Shown here: positions 51,265 to 52,741 of the stretch, piece after piece
Layout of the letters: each line of letters starts with the position of its first letter
Position numbering within the stretch: the first letter of the stretch is position 1
From: Alphaproteobacteria bacterium
GTDB taxonomy: Bacteria > Pseudomonadota > Alphaproteobacteria > Rs-D84
NCBI GenBank assembly: GCA_017436325.1
Contig: JAFSDI010000010.1
Location: 1 to 52,741, forward strand
Length of the DNA: 52,741 nucleotides
Reading direction: 5' to 3'
Notes under the pieces: generated by a model
What the model was told of the DNA's origin: nothing
The model's input: the letters and a program-made list of their open reading frames with translations, nothing else
Databases searched by the model: none
Translations under genes and position numbers: made by a program

Positions 51265-52741
51265 TTATTCGGTAGTGGTAGTGGTGGTTTCACCCTCGCG
51301 ATCTATCTTTTCCCAGTGATATGTCGCATTATCACCAACAATATCAACAGTTAAGACAAATTTACCGCTTGAACCCTCTTGCTTAGGGTCTGGGATTGCC
51401 GCCAGTGCTGCAGCCTTAGCATCTTCGGCAATGCCCTTAATTGCGGTCAGCGCCGCCCCAACACTATCATAGCCCGCCGGCAATGTACCGATTTGCCTCT
51501 CTATAGCTCCCGTACGGTCAAATAAGCCTGTATGATTATCATTTCCATAAATCTCATCCTCAAGTCCCCAAAGAAGATCTATAGTATCACCAAATAAAAT
51601 AGCTAGGATTCCGGGGTGTTTTGCAGATGTATCGCCATATAAATCAATAATAAGTTCTTCAAGGGATTGTGGATATGTTGCATCAACTGGGAATATCGTA
51701 TGACGAGAATTAAAATCCTCTAATATACTTGATAACATAGGTGCTACCCCACTTGGCAATGTACCGATTTTGGCATCGGTTTCACTTATCATACCTGCAA
51801 GATTTTTGCCATCTGGTACAGTACCGATTTTGGTTTCGATAGAAGCGATTTTACTATCTAAATATAGGGTGCGTGTTGATATTTCAGGAAGCGATAAAAT
51901 TTTTACTCCAGCAAGATTCTCAGATCCGTGTAAAATTATATTTAATAATCCACCTATATTGTAATCTTTACCAAGAAGATCTGCAGCTGGATATTTTGCA
52001 TAATCTAGAGTTCCGTTAGCGGTATATTTGTAAGTTAGCATTGATGATGGCAATGTGCCGATTTTATCAATCCCTTCACTCAGTTTCCACAGTGGATATA
52101 TAGGGCCTGTATAGTCAACACCATCGATTGTTGTGGCTCTTGCGCCCTGAATTAATAAAGGTGCTGTTTGAGATTCATAGGCATTCAGTAAAAGTCTTTC
52201 GTTCTTGCTAAAAGCGTATACTCCGGGAAAACCATCCCCTCCTTTATCAGTCCAGCCTTCATACATAGCCTTTAATCCTGGGTTAGCAAGCGCCCCATTC
52301 TCATCCGTCCAGCCTTGGTACATACCTTGAACCGTTATGCCTTCTGGCAATGTGCCGATTTTGGTATTTAAATCTTTTATGCCAAGATAGGTTTGGCCAC
52401 TGACTGAATCAGTCCAACCACCAGTTAGCGATAGCATTGAATGAAGAATGAAGCCTTCTACTAAATCAAAAGCCCCGTTAATGTTATTATTAACTTTATT
52501 TGGATTAAAACCATATGCAAGGTCTCCGATTTCAGCACCCCATAACATTTTTAAATTATCTACAGAATCACTTATTTGTGTATTTAATTCTATAAAATCG
52601 CTTTGATTCGCTTTCAGGTCTAGTGATGTGCTGAGTGCGTATTCTGTTAATTTTTCGTCTAAAAATCCGCTTGATACGATTGATGCGTTTGCAGTGCCTG
52701 TGCTAACAATTCCTAATATCGTGCCGAATATGCCGGCGGTT
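51265..52741 (-). CDS. Exported variable-core family protein, long form (locus D), 5' end missing
   Basis: About 491 codons in the window; the first six or so residues lie beyond the right edge. The frame continues upstream of the internal Met at 52548 through a signal-peptide-like Gly/Ile core ending Ala-Asn-Ala, then Ser-Ile-Val-Ser-Ser-Gly-Phe, DEKLTEYALSTSLDLKANQSDF. The core carries five IGT(L/V)P motifs spaced irregularly, each preceded by a helix. The C terminus repeats IGTLPAGYDSVGAALTAI, GKFVLTVDIVGDNATYHWEKIDR and a Thr-rich tail. This is a longer member of the family at 30816 and 50095, with extra motif modules. The last 79 bases nearly equal positions 1-79. Confidence 0.78.
   Translation of the reverse strand, partial: TAGIFGTILGIVSTGTANASIVSSGFLDEKLTEYALSTSLDLKANQSDFIELNTQISDSVDNLKMLWGAEIGDLAYGFNPNKVNNNINGAFDLVEGFILHSMLSLTGGWTDSVSGQTYLGIKDLNTKIGTLPEGITVQGMYQGWTDENGALANPGLKAMYEGWTDKGGDGFPGVYAFSKNERLLLNAYESQTAPLLIQGARATTIDGVDYTGPIYPLWKLSEGIDKIGTLPSSMLTYKYTANGTLDYAKYPAADLLGKDYNIGGLLNIILHGSENLAGVKILSLPEISTRTLYLDSKIASIETKIGTVPDGKNLAGMISETDAKIGTLPSGVAPMLSSILEDFNSRHTIFPVDATYPQSLEELIIDLYGDTSAKHPGILAILFGDTIDLLWGLEDEIYGNDNHTGLFDRTGAIERQIGTLPAGYDSVGAALTAIKGIAEDAKAAALAAIPDPKQEGSSGKFVLTVDIVGDNATYHWEKIDREGETTTTTTE

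Noticed and set aside
30816..52741. Diversity-generating retroelement behind the variable cores
   Set aside because: No reverse transcriptase or template repeat is in the window; cores differ by whole blocks, not adenine-targeted substitutions.
1..52741. A circular replicon closed by the matching ends
   Set aside because: The 79-base match has two differences, and the gene content is chromosomal housekeeping.

Overview
The window is AT-rich and gene-dense and reads as chromosome from an uncultured, probably host-associated alphaproteobacterium. The best lineage marker is a GcrA-family cell-cycle regulator (25031-25633). LpxA/LpxB, TolQRA, an EnvZ/OmpR-like pair and an autotransporter-like barrel show a Gram-negative envelope. 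Short intergenic palindromes at 50.9-51.2 kb recall those of Rickettsiales/Holosporales. Genus cannot be assigned from sequence alone. Many genes are small exported proteins with no family I recognise.

Layout. 1-0.5 kb: start of an exported-protein gene (minus strand) with a structured leader. 0.5-9 kb: outer-membrane barrel, aroK, mscL, a gene-free block with seven degenerate ~54-bp repeats, tlyA-type methyltransferase, leuS, and a PcfJ-like/leucine-rich-repeat protein. 9-15.5 kb: minus-strand operon trmN-like / LytM peptidase / bactofilin / rpiB / unknown, then a membrane protein and lpxA-lpxB on the plus strand. 15.5-25 kb: a 924-residue Cys-rich exported protein, four tRNAs (Leu-CAG, Ala-CGC, Leu-TAA, Val-CAC), and a five-gene operon of a prepilin-type peptidase, three unknown exported proteins and a GH108-type muramidase. 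25-31 kb: gcrA, a large acidic single-span membrane protein, tig, rpsI/rplM. 31-35 kb: second leader-controlled exported protein, then the exported protein / response regulator / histidine kinase operon. 35-41 kb: inactive-looking alpha/beta hydrolase, ruvB, ybgC-tolQ-tolR-tolA, rnpB (minus), dnaK. 41-46 kb: unknowns, a PFK-like gene, LysM protein, HNH nuclease. 46-49.7 kb: three 117-bp repeats abutting tRNA-Gly(CCC), then rpsP-rimM-trmD-rplS interrupted by three small Cys-containing proteins. 49.8-52.7 kb: third leader plus exported protein, and a convergent larger member of the same family running off the end.

Most striking system: a dispersed family of exported proteins with a near-constant N terminus (signal peptide, then a short Ala-Ser-Ile-Val/Ile-Ser start), a variable core with IGTLPxG motifs, and a constant C terminus (GKYVLT...W-IDR...Thr/Glu tail). 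The three members whose upstream DNA is visible each carry a strong promoter, then a 230-260 nt leader with conserved, partly covarying hairpins that ends in an intrinsic terminator just before the ribosome binding site. This looks like an uncharacterised attenuator or structured RNA class tied to a surface-protein family. The window starts and ends inside near-identical copies of this family's signal-peptide sequence.

Second candidate system: the 19.3-25.0 kb exported-protein/muramidase/prepilin-peptidase operon, with two tandem paralogues of unknown family and a shared ~34-residue block in two of its products.
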